Source: Xiphydria camelus (Eukaryota; Arthropoda; Insecta; Hymenoptera; Xiphydriidae). From it: a stretch of 64,000 bases of DNA. Location of the stretch: assembly GCA_963678675.1 (NCBI GenBank), contig OY783193.1, positions 255,501 to 319,500 on the forward strand. The letters run 5' to 3'. How positions within the stretch are numbered: position 1 is the stretch's first letter; the number at the start of each line of letters is the position of its first letter. The notes under the pieces are model-generated. The model was not told the DNA's origin. It saw only the letters and a list, made by a program, of their open reading frames with translations, and ran no database searches. Below, piece by piece: positions 22,994 to 35,836 of this stretch. A program made the translations under genes and the position numbers.

Positions 22994-24821
22994 GACTCGA
23001 TGCTTTTGGACGGGTGGAAGTCTTTTAGGGTGGGTCACTGTTTCTGGTGCAAGTCTATGAGCGATTTTTCGAAAATATCTCTACGCGTTGGACGATCTTG
23101 TCGCGACATTATACATGCGTGCGCCTGGTTAAGTGTCACACTGGCAGGTTAACTCCGGGCGACCGTCCGATCAGCTGTAATAAACGACTTTTCGCAAATC
23201 TTGCTGCATCTGACCTCACCGAAGTATCTACCGCAATCTACTGGCGCTACCGCACTGCACACACACTGAACGTATCGATATTTTGAAAGGGTTCGATTCG
23301 ATATTCGATCTTTAAAGAATCGATAGAGCCAGTAGCGCGAAATGGCTTCCAGTGGTTTCAAAAACTGCAATCGTGCGCGCGTGTGTCGTGATTCCCGAAG
23401 TGTATTCTCTCGGAGTGACGTGGAATCTGTACAAAATTCAAGCGTATAAGGTATATACGAGTCCCTTTTCAGTTGTATCGTACTTCTCGGTCGATCGGAG
23501 CGTTGCTAAAACATTCTCGACTTTTTTTCTCCTCGTCTAGGTTATCTCGGTGCGATGCAGTGGACAGTGCTGCCAGCGAAGGATTGGATTTCTAGAAACT
23601 GCGTAGGGGATTTAGCAACGAGTATTCGGTGAGCGATGACTCATAATTAGATACTATGCATGATTAGAGGAGTATAATTGTAGCGCATTGCTTTGTTGTT
23701 ATCGTAGCGATAAATACGACAGCACGCGCGTGTACACGCGCCCAAGTAGGTACTCTCTCGGCGTAACGGATTCTGCCGCGTTGGTGAGTTCTTAAGATTT
23801 CATTTTTAAACATACCAGTTAATCAACAATTAGGTAATTCTCATGCTCTCGTTATCTACGGCGGCGTTTGCCCTGCGGTTAATGAAAGCATGAGAATTGA
23901 TCGATCATTGCGGTTAGTACGTTTAAAAATGATAGTTTAAAAAGTCTCCAGAGCGACGGAATCCGTGACGTCAGGAGTAGGACCAGATAGCCACTTTGAA
24001 AAAGTCGACCGTTCGGTTTACGAAAAGCATGCCTCATATTCGAATTAATTGAGAATAAATTTATTCGAAATTTCAATATACGAAATACAAAGATGTGTAT
24101 CATGGTTTCGCGCGCATCAAATCTTTTCTTCGTGACACATATCGCGATATCATATTTCTTCGATTCCCACATCGTCATCTCTGCCTCCATACGGACCATT
24201 ATCAAATAAATCGCCCCGATCCTTATCCGAGCTACTCGAGGATACAGCACTAATGCCGATATCGTACAAAACGCGTAGTATAAATAGTTTCGCCCATTTG
24301 ATTCATAACAATACATATAGCTCACGTTATTTACATTAATTCTACCATATGTACACGAATCTATTGAAGTATTAATCACGATCGGATGCACCACGTAAAT
24401 TCGTAACGCGTTTGCGCGCAAAGACGTTTCCGGTACGAACGACGTGATGAAGAACGACTACCTAACGAATATTACCCGGAATAGGCATCGCCACGTCTTC
24501 GTTTCAATTGGTATAGACCTATATGGCTACCTATATATCGTCATCTTCCCTGCGTCATCGTCGAGCCACCCGCGTCCGATGACGATTTCGACGAATTTCA
24601 AATGAATGTAGTTCGCGTGAGAAAGGAGATTCGTTCTCTACCTTCCAGTCTCTTCGCGATTCTCTTGTTTTATCTCTTCGGGCGACCGAGTCGTCGCACA
24701 GCCCAGTAACGGCGACGCACAGTGGTGAGATGCCGCAAAATGAAATACGAACGATATCGAGTACGGCTAAATACGAGAAGAGAGGGGGGAGAGGGTCATG
24801 GGGTGGGTGTACAGCGAGCAT
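22994..24821. other. Spacer between RABEP1 5' end and Cht6 3' end
   Basis: Both neighbours are on the minus strand. The part next to 22994 should be the RABEP1 promoter. The part next to 24821 is the Cht6 3' UTR. A 62-nt hairpin lies at 23836-23897. The 180-codon AT-rich minus-strand frame at 23879-24421 has no recognisable domain and is not called. Confidence 0.5.
23836..23897. repeat. 62-nt imperfect hairpin, miRNA-precursor-sized
   Basis: The arms AATTCTCATGCTCTCGTTA and TTAATGAAAGCATGAGAATT pair at about 17 of 19 positions, with G:T and single mismatches, around a GC-rich loop of about 23 nt (ATCTACGGCGGCG...). Stem and loop size fit a small-RNA precursor, but a decayed foldback element is equally possible. 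It is far from any exon: about 840 bp upstream of RABEP1 and downstream of Cht6. Confidence 0.5.
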
Positions 24822-25211
24822 TTACTGATCCTTGCAACCGAGACCGGCGGACCAGTTGCAGATCCCGCCGACCGGATCGAAGGACAGCTTATCCGGGCAG
24901 GTGTATTCCGTTCCTATCAACAAACCGTTCACCATTCTCGCGCACGTGATGAATTTCTTGCAAGAGGTCGGGTGCGGAAAGTTGCCCTGTTCCAGACAGC
25001 GGAGACCGCCGCGCCCGGTCACTGAGAGCTTGCCGTTCAGCTTGGGCTTCCTTATCACGCGCACCTCCTCGTCCCCGTAGTAATCGTAGTCGATGATCGC
25101 CGGTCGTCTCGGCCGGCTCGTCGCGTCATTCTGGGAAACAGTTTCTACCGGTTGCCTCGGTCTTTGGCGACGTCTAACGACGCTCGATCTTGACGTCGAT
25201 ACGGTGGCCGA
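24822..25211 (-). CDS. Cht6: Cht6 terminal exon, isoform with C-terminal CBM14
   Basis: Open to a stop at 24824-24822. The last 60 residues are a peritrophin-A (CBM14) chitin-binding domain with the six-cysteine pattern: CLEQGNFPHPTSC, CARMVNG, TEYTCPDKLSFDPVGGICNW and LGC. Before it comes an acidic/tyrosine stretch, IIDYDYYGDEE. An acceptor at 25212-25214 (ACGCAG) starts the exon in phase 0, which matches the phase-0 donor of the 3.1-kb linker exon (27885), so it can replace the exons at 26936-26504. A second acceptor at 25261-25263 would need a phase-2 donor that I did not find. Confidence 0.8.
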   Translation of the reverse strand, partial: SATVSTSRSSVVRRRQRPRQPVETVSQNDATSRPRRPAIIDYDYYGDEEVRVIRKPKLNGKLSVTGRGGLRCLEQGNFPHPTSCKKFITCARMVNGLLIGTEYTCPDKLSFDPVGGICNWSAGLGCKDQ

Positions 25212-28164
25212 CTGCGTTATAGGTGCTTGTGTCGTGCTTATCCTGCGCCTTAGGGCAGTTCTGAATGGTGGTCGACCTGATTGCGCAATCGAATCTCCGT
25301 GTTACTCGCAGGTCGACGTGTGAGCGTGCGGGCGAATGCGTGCGTGCGTACGATATGACGTGCGATATGCGAACACACATGTGGGTGTAAATGCATGCCA
25401 TATGAGGCTAAAGTTACTCGCCAAGAAAGAAACTTTTCAATCGCTAATAGGTGTACAACTTTGCTTTCGCTGTTTTTTGATATCTATTGCGTTAGGAATA
25501 CCTAATAATACATATCTCAATATCTATGAGTTTTTGGCACATAATACATTTTTAAAGATTAGATACGTTTTTATCCACACAATAAAGTCTTACATCGATA
25601 TAGGCCAAATATTCATAGACAATGACAGTGATTGATGTTTCTTTCCCGACGAGTAAGTTTAGCCTCGCATGTGGTATTCTTATACGTAGCTCGCGACGAC
25701 GCATCGTGCGAGTGCAGGTGCGGAAAGAGTTTCGCGAGGCATGCGAGGAAGGGTGTAGAGAGATGCGAGTATTCGAGGCGTGATCACATCAGTGCGATCT
25801 GCGCGTTTCGCTTCGAATTTCGAGCCTGGAAAATGAGGTGACCCAATAAGTACTACGATGAAAAATGTTCTCTGCGAGGGATTCCTCGTCCCATCTGAAC
25901 GTATCTCGGTAAACTATCGCTCTTATCGTCGTCGTACGTCGCACGCGTTCCGTGCAACGTTCCGATCGGCGCGCTCTTATTCAGCTCGAGAGGACCGAGA
26001 AACCCTTGAACGACTTTCGCGTAAAGTTCGAGAGCCCACGAGCGAAAATCTCTGGCTGCACTCGCGACGAGCGAAGCGAATCACGCGTCGGCGATGAATT
26101 ACGTGAATGGGTGCGAGTCGTGTGAGCGTGATAGTACATTTCAACGGTAGGTATAAAGAGAGATGTACGTACAACGCGAGGAAACGGGAAAGCAGAGACA
26201 AGACCGGCGGACGGAGACAGGTGGACAGACAGATATAGGCGAGCGCAGGCGAGCAGCGATAGTATAGTTGCGGAGATAAGTAGCGCGCGGTGAGGCGATA
26301 GAGAGTCATTACGTCACGTCCAACGAAGAGTTACCGGGCCGGTCGAGCGCAGATGCAGGAGCGTAAACAGATAAGACACACACGCGAGTTAGAATCGACG
26401 CGACGGACAGCGCGAACGGATAATCGTTATTAGCCGGACACTGAAAGGGGTGGAAAGTGCGAAGAGAAGAATTAGTCGACACAATAGAGAAGGAGCAACG
26501 TTTCTAGCTCAGTATACCGGGTAGAGCCGTCGAGGAGGACGGCAACGGCGAATACGGACGCGAGGACGAAGGAGCGGGCGGTTCCGCCACCGTCGCCGCC
26601 AGCTCTTGCGCGTTACCGCTCTGGTCCGCCTGGTCGTGGATCTCCGTCTTGGCCGAGTCCTCGCTCGTCCCGCGTTTCGCGGCTGCGTCGTTCAGTGGCG
26701 ACTCTGCGAGAGAAAGAAGAATTACGCGTGCTGATCGGAGCTGGAAGACTTCGGTGCTCGCTCCCTCTCTCGGATTCCTCTTTCCTACCGTCGGTCGTGC
26801 TCGTCGCGATCTCGTCGGGACGACGTCTACGGCTCGCGGACGATTCGCTCGTGGTGGACGTGATCCGATTCTTGAACGGACGACGAAGGATTCCCGGCCT
26901 CCGGCGAGCCGCTCCTCGCGCCTCGAAGAGCTCAACCTGTTCGCGCATCACACATGACGGGTGTCAGCCGATATCGTCGTACCGTGGCGCGCTTCCGACG
27001 CGGACGCGAGCGAGATATCGATCGATCGGAAGAAATCGATCGGACGTGCGCGCAAGCGCGCAGGGGGATGTAGATAATCGCGCACGATGCGCAGACGGGG
27101 GGGGGGGGGGGGGCATGAATTTACAACGCGCAGGGAAGGAGCGTCGGATTCGTTGTTGATGGCTTTGTTGTTCTTGCGGTTATTATTATTATTGTTGCTG
27201 TTATATATGATCACGATTTCCTTATTATCGACATTACTGCTATTATTATCATCGTCATCGCGTCGCTGTCGCCATTATTGACAAGTCGCGTGGAAGCGTT
27301 AAGAGAGCTTTTAGAGTAGCGAAGCGCCGCGATCAGGCTGGTACGCAGACGAGATGATTCGGTACGTGCCTCCGGAAGAAAAGAACCCTTAAGAGTAGGT
27401 GTATAGTTAATGCGCGTGAAAGGCGGAGAGGCGATCGCGCGGTGGTACGCGCGCGCGAGTGAGTTCGCGCGAGGTTCGTTTATCGTACGCAGCTCTCGAT
27501 CGTCCTCGAGTCGCGCGAGTCTTCCGAGGGGATTTCCCTCGAAATTGACCCGCGAAGTTACAGCGCGTGACGATCGGGGCATGCGTTTTCATGGCACTGA
27601 TACGACGCGGCCGCTCACCCGTGCACGCGGAAGCGCGCGTACCGCACGCGCGAGAGCTCACGCGACTGTCGCAAGCAGAGAAAAAAGGCGCACGCGTGCG
27701 AGACACACGCGCGGATTACAGCGCGCGGCAGGCGGCGTTGAACGTATCATGTAACATACATATGTGTAGAGTTAGACAGTATTATTGCACACAAGTGGGA
27801 GAGATGCAGTTCCCCGTGCGCACACTGACCCGCCCACAGCACGCGCACGCACACACAGCATTACGGTCACTGTTTGGCACTGACCTCGCTGCCGAGGGTT
27901 CGTCCGTCTTCGGACTCGAGCGAGGCCGAGGTCGTGGCCGCAGTCTCGAGTTCCGGCACGAGCACGGGTCGCCGCGGCGCCGCTGAAGCGCGGCCGATCT
28001 CCTCGGAACCGCCGATCGAGTTCTCCGGTGCGTCGACGTCGCTTCCGCTCGGCTTTTCGTTAGCGTCGATCGCCGCGGGTCTGATCCTGGGCCTCTTTAA
28101 AACTATTCTCCGCCGTTTAACTCCTACCCTCGCCTTCGTTCGCTCCTCCGAATTCGAGCTCGGT

Positions 28165-28205
<41 letters not shown>

Positions 28206-29359
28206 GGCACCGATTTCGTCGGCCCGATCGGTACTCGATTCGGACGCGGCGTTTCCCCGCCGTGCGACTCCTCCTCCCACGGGAAACGCCATGACTCGCA
28301 TACCCTGATCTTTAATTTTACCCGTGGTGCGATTTATGACGCGACGTCGCACGAACCCCTGTTTGGGTTGCGGTCTACCCTCGATTTCGTTGGAACCCAC
28401 GGAGCCCCGACGACGCGTCGGAGTGGCTCCGTCGTTTTCCGGTCCCGGGGGACGCGCTGGTCTGGTTCGAACGGTAACGCCGTTTCGGCGGCGGATGGCG
28501 GGAGCGTCTCGATCGGGGGAGGGCGCGGGGGTCGTTACAGGTATGCCCGCAGAGGCGGTGGAGCTCGCGGCGGAAGGGAAAGCGACGGAGGAGCTTTCGC
28601 TATCATTGCTGTTGTTTCTGGCGATCGGTTCGTCGTCAACGGCTACCTCGTTGGTCCCGACACTGGGGCGTCGTCGTCGTTTCTGAGGATATCGACCGCT
28701 CGGAGGAGACGCTCCTTCCGTTCGAATTATCTTTCTGATTTTGGGACGACCGGAAGTACTTTGCGGATCGGGAGGAGGACGAGAGTATTGGCTCTCCTCG
28801 ACCGACGCAGCGGCGGTAGTAGTAGAAGTGGTGGTCGTAACGCTGGGACTTTCGGTGGTGGTGATAAATTGGAGGGTACCGGGGGTGCGATAATCGTAGT
28901 CGCGTCTCGCGATGGTGACCTCGTTAAAGATCGCACTCTCCTCCGAACCGGCGCCGGTCGTGTCCTCGGTCGAGAAATCGACGGCGTTCGTCGCGCGATC
29001 GGTGACCTCGATTCTCAAGTCTGGCGGCGGCGGCGGCGGCGTCGTCGTCGTCGCGTCAAAGTCGTTCCGGTAACGGAGAGTGGTATCCAGCGGCGGCGTG
29101 TACGCTCGCTCCGTCCTTTCGACGAAGCCTGAAGCGTTGACGGAAAGAGTTTGACCGGTCTCCGATAGGGTCGTATCGTGGGAATCGGTTGGAACGACTT
29201 TCGATTCGATTTCATTCGCGGGCGTGGCAGACGCATCGACGTTATCAACGACAGCGACGTTACCGTTGGTGCTGGTATCGACGACGAGCGCTTCCGTGGA
29301 CGTCGTTATCTCGGACTCGTCGCCAAGTCGATCTCGATTTTCGACTTCCGTGCTGCCGT

Positions 29360-29390
<31 letters not shown>

Positions 29391-30571
29391 TTTCGCGGCT
29401 TCGTCGAGAACGTCGGTCGTCGAACCGGAGAACTTCGGCTCCGCCGAGGCAACCTCGCCGCCGTTTGCCTTATCAGCGAGTTCGTTCACGCCGAAGCGAT
29501 TGTCCGCCGAATCGGTCACCGTCGTTCCACCTTCCGTGGTGGTCGGGACGGGTTCCCTCTTCGCGGTGTAGTAATCGGTATTTTCGTACGCAGCGCTCGT
29601 CACTTCCGGCGTCGTGGCGATTGTGGTTGGCTCGTCATAGGCGGTGGAAGAAATCGCGTTGTCGAGAACCGCCCCCGGCTTCGCAATCTTCTCGTCGTAA
29701 TTACTCGTGACGGGGGAGGCCGTGGTGTAAAATGTGAACGACTCCGTCGTCGCCGTAGTCTCCGCGTTCGCAGTGACGGTTGTGGCGGGATAATTATCAG
29801 TGACAACGAGGGGAACGGTGAAGGCGGTCTCCCCTTCCCTCGTGGCCATCGACCTCATCATCGCCGTCGTCGCCGGTAACTCGCTCCGCGTCACGTAGAA
29901 GCCGCGCAACGCGGACGCCGCCGCCTTCGTGGCGAGCGAACCGCGTCGCAGCGTCGTGACCGGCAAGTCGCGATGGGAATCGGCGGGACTGGCCGTCGTG
30001 GAGCGCGACTTCTTGCGAGCGGCGCTCCGGGAGCGTCCGCGCGACGGCTTCGCCTCCTGGTCCACGACGCGGTCGATCACCTCGATGCGCAACACGCCGT
30101 TCGACAATCCCGCGCCGTTTAGCTTGTGCTCCGGAATGCGCAGTACTGCGAATTCCGGCGAGGAGTCGTCGTCGTCGTCGTCGTCGAACGCTTCCTGAAG
30201 GATGCGCACGCGGACGTCGACGCGTTTCACAGGAGTGGTAGCGTCTCTCGTCGTCGTGGTGATGACGGTCGTCGGCTCGCTCGATGTTTCGACGAGTTCC
30301 ATCGGTGTCGTATTCACGGTAGACGACGACGACGCGGTCGAAGTCTCGACGTTCTCCACCGGGATCGTCGGTATTGTAGCGGTTGTCTCGCTCGACGTCT
30401 CGACGGGCTCCGTGGGTATCGCATTCACGGTAGCGGTTTCGCTCGTAGTCTCGACGCGTTCGAACGGCGTCGTCGTCGTCGTCGTCGGTTCGCTCGTAGT
30501 TTCGAGGCGTTCCACCGACGCCGACGTCGTTGAGGTCGTCGCAGGCTCGCTCGAAGTTTCGACGGGTGCGA

Positions 30572-30605
<34 letters not shown>

Positions 30606-33600
30606 TGTGGCGATACTTTCAGCGACCGTGGTGCTCTCGCTCCTCCCGGCGGCGGCGGCGGCGCTTCCGTATCGCCTTCTGCTCAACTTTCGAAGGACTT
30701 CGCGCGGGATTTCGCCCGCGGACGCCAGAGCATCCGATCCTCTCCGTTGGCTCGCGACGGAGGTGGCGGTCGTGGGCTCGCCGCATTCCCTCGACGTCGA
30801 CGCGCGCGCGGCGGCGACACCGCGCGGTCTGAACGCTTTTCTGAGAGGGGGGGATGCGGGGGGCGTGCAGGGCGCGGGGCTACTCGGCGGGCTATCGCGC
30901 GTGAGAACGGTTTGATAACCGACGAGCTCCTTCAGAGTCGGTAGGGTCGGTCTGGGGGGTTCCGTAGTCACCTGAAAATCAGAAGGAGAGCGGACGGTTA
31001 CAATCTTTCTTTCCCTCCATTTCCTCATTGGTCGCGAGGTGGATTGGGACGCCTCTTCAACCGTTCTCGCCGCGCGAGGTCACCGTTCTGCCGGGTTGTT
31101 GCCACCGCGCTCGACGTGTTTCCGTTGAGAGGTGGGATGGATATCGCGCACGTCCGCCTCGCCCGTTAATATTTATCAATCGATTATAATTCAGCGCGTC
31201 TCGTCGTGTCCCGCGTCCCCCCTTTCTCTCTCTCTTTCTCTCTCGTGGTCCCTCCTTCACTTCCGTTCGAGAGCGCGACGTGGCGCGGCGACGCGGAGAG
31301 GGCGAAGCAGACTGAATTTACGTGCGTGCGTACGTGCGTGGGTGCGATGCGATGGGGAAAGATGGGGTGATGATGGAGAACGAGGGAGCGAGTTATGCTA
31401 CGTGTGATTTTTCTCTCTCTCTCGTTATCGTCCTCGCCACCTCTCGTCGCCGGTGATGAGATTGCTGAAGACCGACTCTATTTCTATGGTGGACGATCCG
31501 CCGGCGTAGCTCGGCGTCGTCGCTCGATTCCCGTAGCCGCGGAAGCTCCTGCCGCCGCCGCCGCCGCCGCGATAACGGCGCGCAAACTCGCTCTCGATCG
31601 ACAGGGTCGATCTCTCGTAGTAGCCCGGCTCCTCCGTCGTCGCGTCGGCGCGATCGGCGCGCTCCTGCTGCTGCTCGTTCGCTCTGTCGAGCGAGGACCT
31701 CGTGGTGCCGTTCTCTTCGGAGCTGGAACCGCGAGGGTACTTGGTCGCGGACGCGAGATCGCGCCAATGGGCCGCTCCCTTCGACAGGGGGATCCTCGCC
31801 GCCGAGGTGAGCGAGGAGAACTTGGTCTTGATGAGAATCTTCTGACGCTCGGTCGTGTCGGACTCGGTGACGGAAGTGACCAGTCGCGTGACCATGGGTT
31901 TCGGCGTTGGCCTCGGGGACGGGTACGCGTTCCCGGGCGGTGCGATTTCCGTGTTTATCAAATTCTCCTCTTCCTCCTCTTCCGTCGTCTCGCCGGAGAA
32001 GTCCGCGCTTCGTTGCGTCGTTGTGCGTCGCTGAGACTGTTTCCTGTGCTCGGCGTCCGCGGAATAGTCGAACTTCCGGGCGGGGATCAGAGTCTCCGCG
32101 ACGACGGTGGTAGTTTCGCTCGGGCGCTTCGGATATGATCGCGTTTTGTCCCTTCGAGCGTGGACGAATTCCGGCGCGTTCTTTTCGCGATCGTCGAATC
32201 GCGAGAGAGAGTTCGCACTCGTCTCCTCCGGCCCACCGCTGTTCTCCACGTCTTCCTCCTCGGGCTCTCGCTCTTCGTCGTCCTCTTCGCTCTCCGTCGA
32301 TTGCATCGCCGTGCTCGTCGTGTCGTCGCGAGCCAATGTGGTCTTCAGCTTGTTTCGTCGACGTATAAAGTCGGCAAATCCGCTTCGGTCGGGCGCGCGA
32401 GGCTTCTCTTCCGTCGGTTCGGTCGTGCTCTTCCGTCTCGCGGGAGACTCCGTCGTCCGCTGAAGAGGTTTTTCATTTTTGGGACGCAGGTTGAATCTCG
32501 GGCGAGACTTCGTCGTGTTGCGATAGAACGCGGGAGTCGATGGATTTACCGTCGAAGATTTCTCGCCGGTTTCTTCTTCGATTTTTTCTCGCGCCTCTCC
32601 GTCCTCTTTCACCTCCTCTCGTTCTTCCCGTTGTTCGGTATCGTCCGAGATCGCGGGTGCGGTTGACCTCTGGAAAGAGGATTCCGTGCCGAGCCGAAAG
32701 ATGTGACGAGGAGGCCCCGAATAGAGTGTCACCGGCGCCCTCAGCAGAGACGAGACGGTCGACGACGAGGTGCTCTCCGTCGAAGCCGTGGTGAAGTGCT
32801 TCCAGAATTCTTCGGGGTCGCTACTGGTGATGCCTTTGAACGCGTGACTGTAATCCGAGAACGCTTTTGCCGCGGTCGTCGTGGACTCGTCTTCGTACGG
32901 TTCCACCTCCTCTTCGGGGTATTCGTCGTATTCGGAAAAATCGTTCGCGACAGCCTCATCGCGTGTCTCTTCCTCGTCGATCGGCGAACGCGACGTGGTC
33001 GACGAAACTGGACGACGTCGTTCGAAGAGACTCTTCCTGCGATTCGAGAGGACGTTGAGATTGTTCGGCGCGCGAACGGAGGAAGTACGTAGCGACGACG
33101 TCGTCGGTCGGGTTCGACGAACGCTCGAGACAGTCGACGACGATGCCAGGGGCCGTTGAACGATCTTCCTCCTGCGCGTCTCAGGCGCCGACTCGGCTTC
33201 TTCCGTCGTGGCGGAAACACCGGACGACGTCCGCGACAGCTCCGTCGTTCTGATTCTCGAATTTCTGACGGTGTATTTGGTTCTGCCGTTTTCCACCGCG
33301 GCGCTCGATCCGGAGGTGTCTGTTGACGATGGCGTGGTGGATTCAAGATTTTTTCTAATATCTCTTGCGATTTCTTCACTGGTCTCTTCTCGCCGTCGCG
33401 ACGATTCCGTCGTTCCGATCCTGGAAGTTCTCACCGTGTATTTTGGTCCACCGGTTTCCGCCTCGACACTCGCTTCGAAAGTTGTACCGCTCAGTGACGC
33501 GGTTGACATTTGCGCAGTGGATTCGGGGATCTTCGTTGCATCCTCGGTGGCGAGATAACTTTCGTCTCCTCTCGTCACTGCTACTTCTTCTTCGTCACCC

Positions 33601-35801
33601 TCTCGAGCATCTTCGACGAGGAAAGGATAGGGAGAAGTGAGAAATTCTTCTACATTCGACATCGTACTACTGACCGGATAATCCGAATTTTCTTCGAATA
33701 AATCAGTAGCAATTGGAGAGAGAGTGCTCGTATTTGCGATATACGCGTCGATCAGATTCTCGTCAATCGATGAGGATGTTGTCGTTGGTTCCGCGCCTTC
33801 GTCGACATTTCTTGGTGTGGTCGACCTTGATAAAAGTCTATCGCGCGGCAACCCTTCCCTGTCACTTTCAGGGGTCACCGAAGCTCCTTGAACCGGTCGA
33901 AGTCGTCGGATGACCTTTCGCCTTCGACCGCTTTTACCCGCGTAGGTATTATCCCCTTCGGAAGCAGCCTCCGTCGTGGATAACGCCGAGGCAGACGCAG
34001 TGGGCTTTCTCCTGCGAACGGCTTTCCTTCTCGCGGGTACGACTCGCGTGGGATTGGCATCATCGATCCTTTCGGTTGTGGTACTCGATGTCTGTGTAAA
34101 TATTGGTTCGCTATTTGAAAAAATCGTCGTGATATCGCCGACCTGTGTACCAACGACGTCTTCCGTTCCGGAGAACATCGCGGTGCTGTAATCGTAAGTC
34201 GTGGTGTCTATCGACGAAGGCGTCATCGCGATCGTAGTTCCTGCGTCGTATTCGTCCGTGATGGTTCTTTCGGTGAAATCTGTAGAAAGTTCTGTTATGC
34301 TCTCCGTCGATATTTCCTGGTTCGATGATTCTGTAAATCTTGACGCGTCATCGGTAGTACCGGTAGTAGAGGAAGCTGCGAATTCAGTCGTAGACGGGGT
34401 AGCGGGTCTAGTGGGTCTAGTTCTTCGGTAAAGCTGACGAGACAAGCCCAACGAAGACGACTCCGGCGATTCGGTCGATCTACGAATCTCGCGTTCTTCT
34501 TCGTCATCGGGAGGAACTTCTCCTTCCCCGTTTCTAGTCTTGGGCTGAATCCGAACATACGGGATTTTCTGATCGGCATCGATTCGGAACGGGCGATCCA
34601 CTCGCGGTCTTGTCGACCTCGCAGTGGGATTGATCAAGGTTATTCTCAAGATAGGACTGTCTCCTTCGATACGTTCATCTCTGCCCGAATCGAGCCTCGT
34701 CTTTTTCCGTCTCCTAAAACTCGACGATTCCGTAGCGAGCCGCGAATCGACCGGCTCTTCGTCGTCGATCGTCGAAGGCTTCGAGGCGAAAGCCGGACGT
34801 GGTCGCCTACCGACGTCCTCCGTCGTAGTTCCGACGGGCGGTCTACGAGTGCGCGTGATCACGTTTACGGAAATCTCGTCTGCGGAAGGCGGGAAAGTCG
34901 GCGGAGTATATCTACTGGCTCCTCGGTTGGCGCCGATTACCCTAGAATTGTCAACTCCCCTTTCGCGCCCTTCCTTCTCCTCCTCCTCCTCCTCCTCCTC
35001 CTCCCTTGCTTCCTCCTGCTCCTCCTCCTTCACCTTCTCGTTCCCGTACCCTGCGCGCGCTCCCTCGCGCTCGTACGTACGTCGATCGGGTTTCGGATCG
35101 AGATCGAGAATTCGCTCGTCGTCACCGTCGTTAATATCGCGACTCGCGGATGCTTCTGGAGCCGGTCCCGTGGTCGGTCGTGTGCGATACCTAGTGCCCG
35201 ATGATCGATCGAAGTTTCGCGTCAGTGTGGTACTCACCTTGGGTCTGGCTTGGGTTACGGGGGCAACGGTGGCGACCGAGGGGGTCGACGCGGCTTCCGT
35301 GGAGGGCGAAGGCCTGATCCTCCGAGGGAATCCGAAGGGTCTGGGCTGGGCGACGGTCGCGGCGACGCTAGGTCGCGACGTCGAATCGCTCGGGGTCGCC
35401 GCTTTGCGAGGCTCGGAGACCAGGGTGGTCAGCAGGATTTCCGTGGCGGACTCCTCGACCAAGCCGACCGTCGACGACGGCACCGTCACGGCGCGATCCG
35501 AAGACTCTCCGGAGACGGGTGCCTCTTCCGAAGAGGCGATATCGGTTGTCTTTTGGGACGTTTCCGAAGGGGTGATCGCCTCTTCCGAAGGGGTCGTCGC
35601 GGAAGGCGTAGCTTCCGTCGTACTGGTGGTCGTCGTCGTCGTCGTCGTCGTCGTCGTGGTCGCCGTCGGCACCAACGAGGTTGGCGTTGACGATGAGTGC
35701 ACGGTGGGACTGCCAGTTGTGGTCGTGAGTTTCTCATCGGTACCGTCCTCATCGACGGAGAGCTTCGTCGAGGTGGGTGTCGACGTGGATGTCGCGGTCA
35801 A

Positions 35802-35836
<35 letters not shown>

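Noticed and set aside
23879..24421. 180-codon minus-strand ORF downstream of Cht6
   Set aside because: AT-rich, no domain, no splice context, biased toward Ile/Arg as random sequence; more likely Cht6 3' UTR or spacer.
27874..30944. Several 100-250-codon plus-strand ORFs antisense to Cht6
   Set aside because: Poly-Ser, poly-Val and poly-Arg frames created by GTC/CGT repeats; shadows of the real exon.
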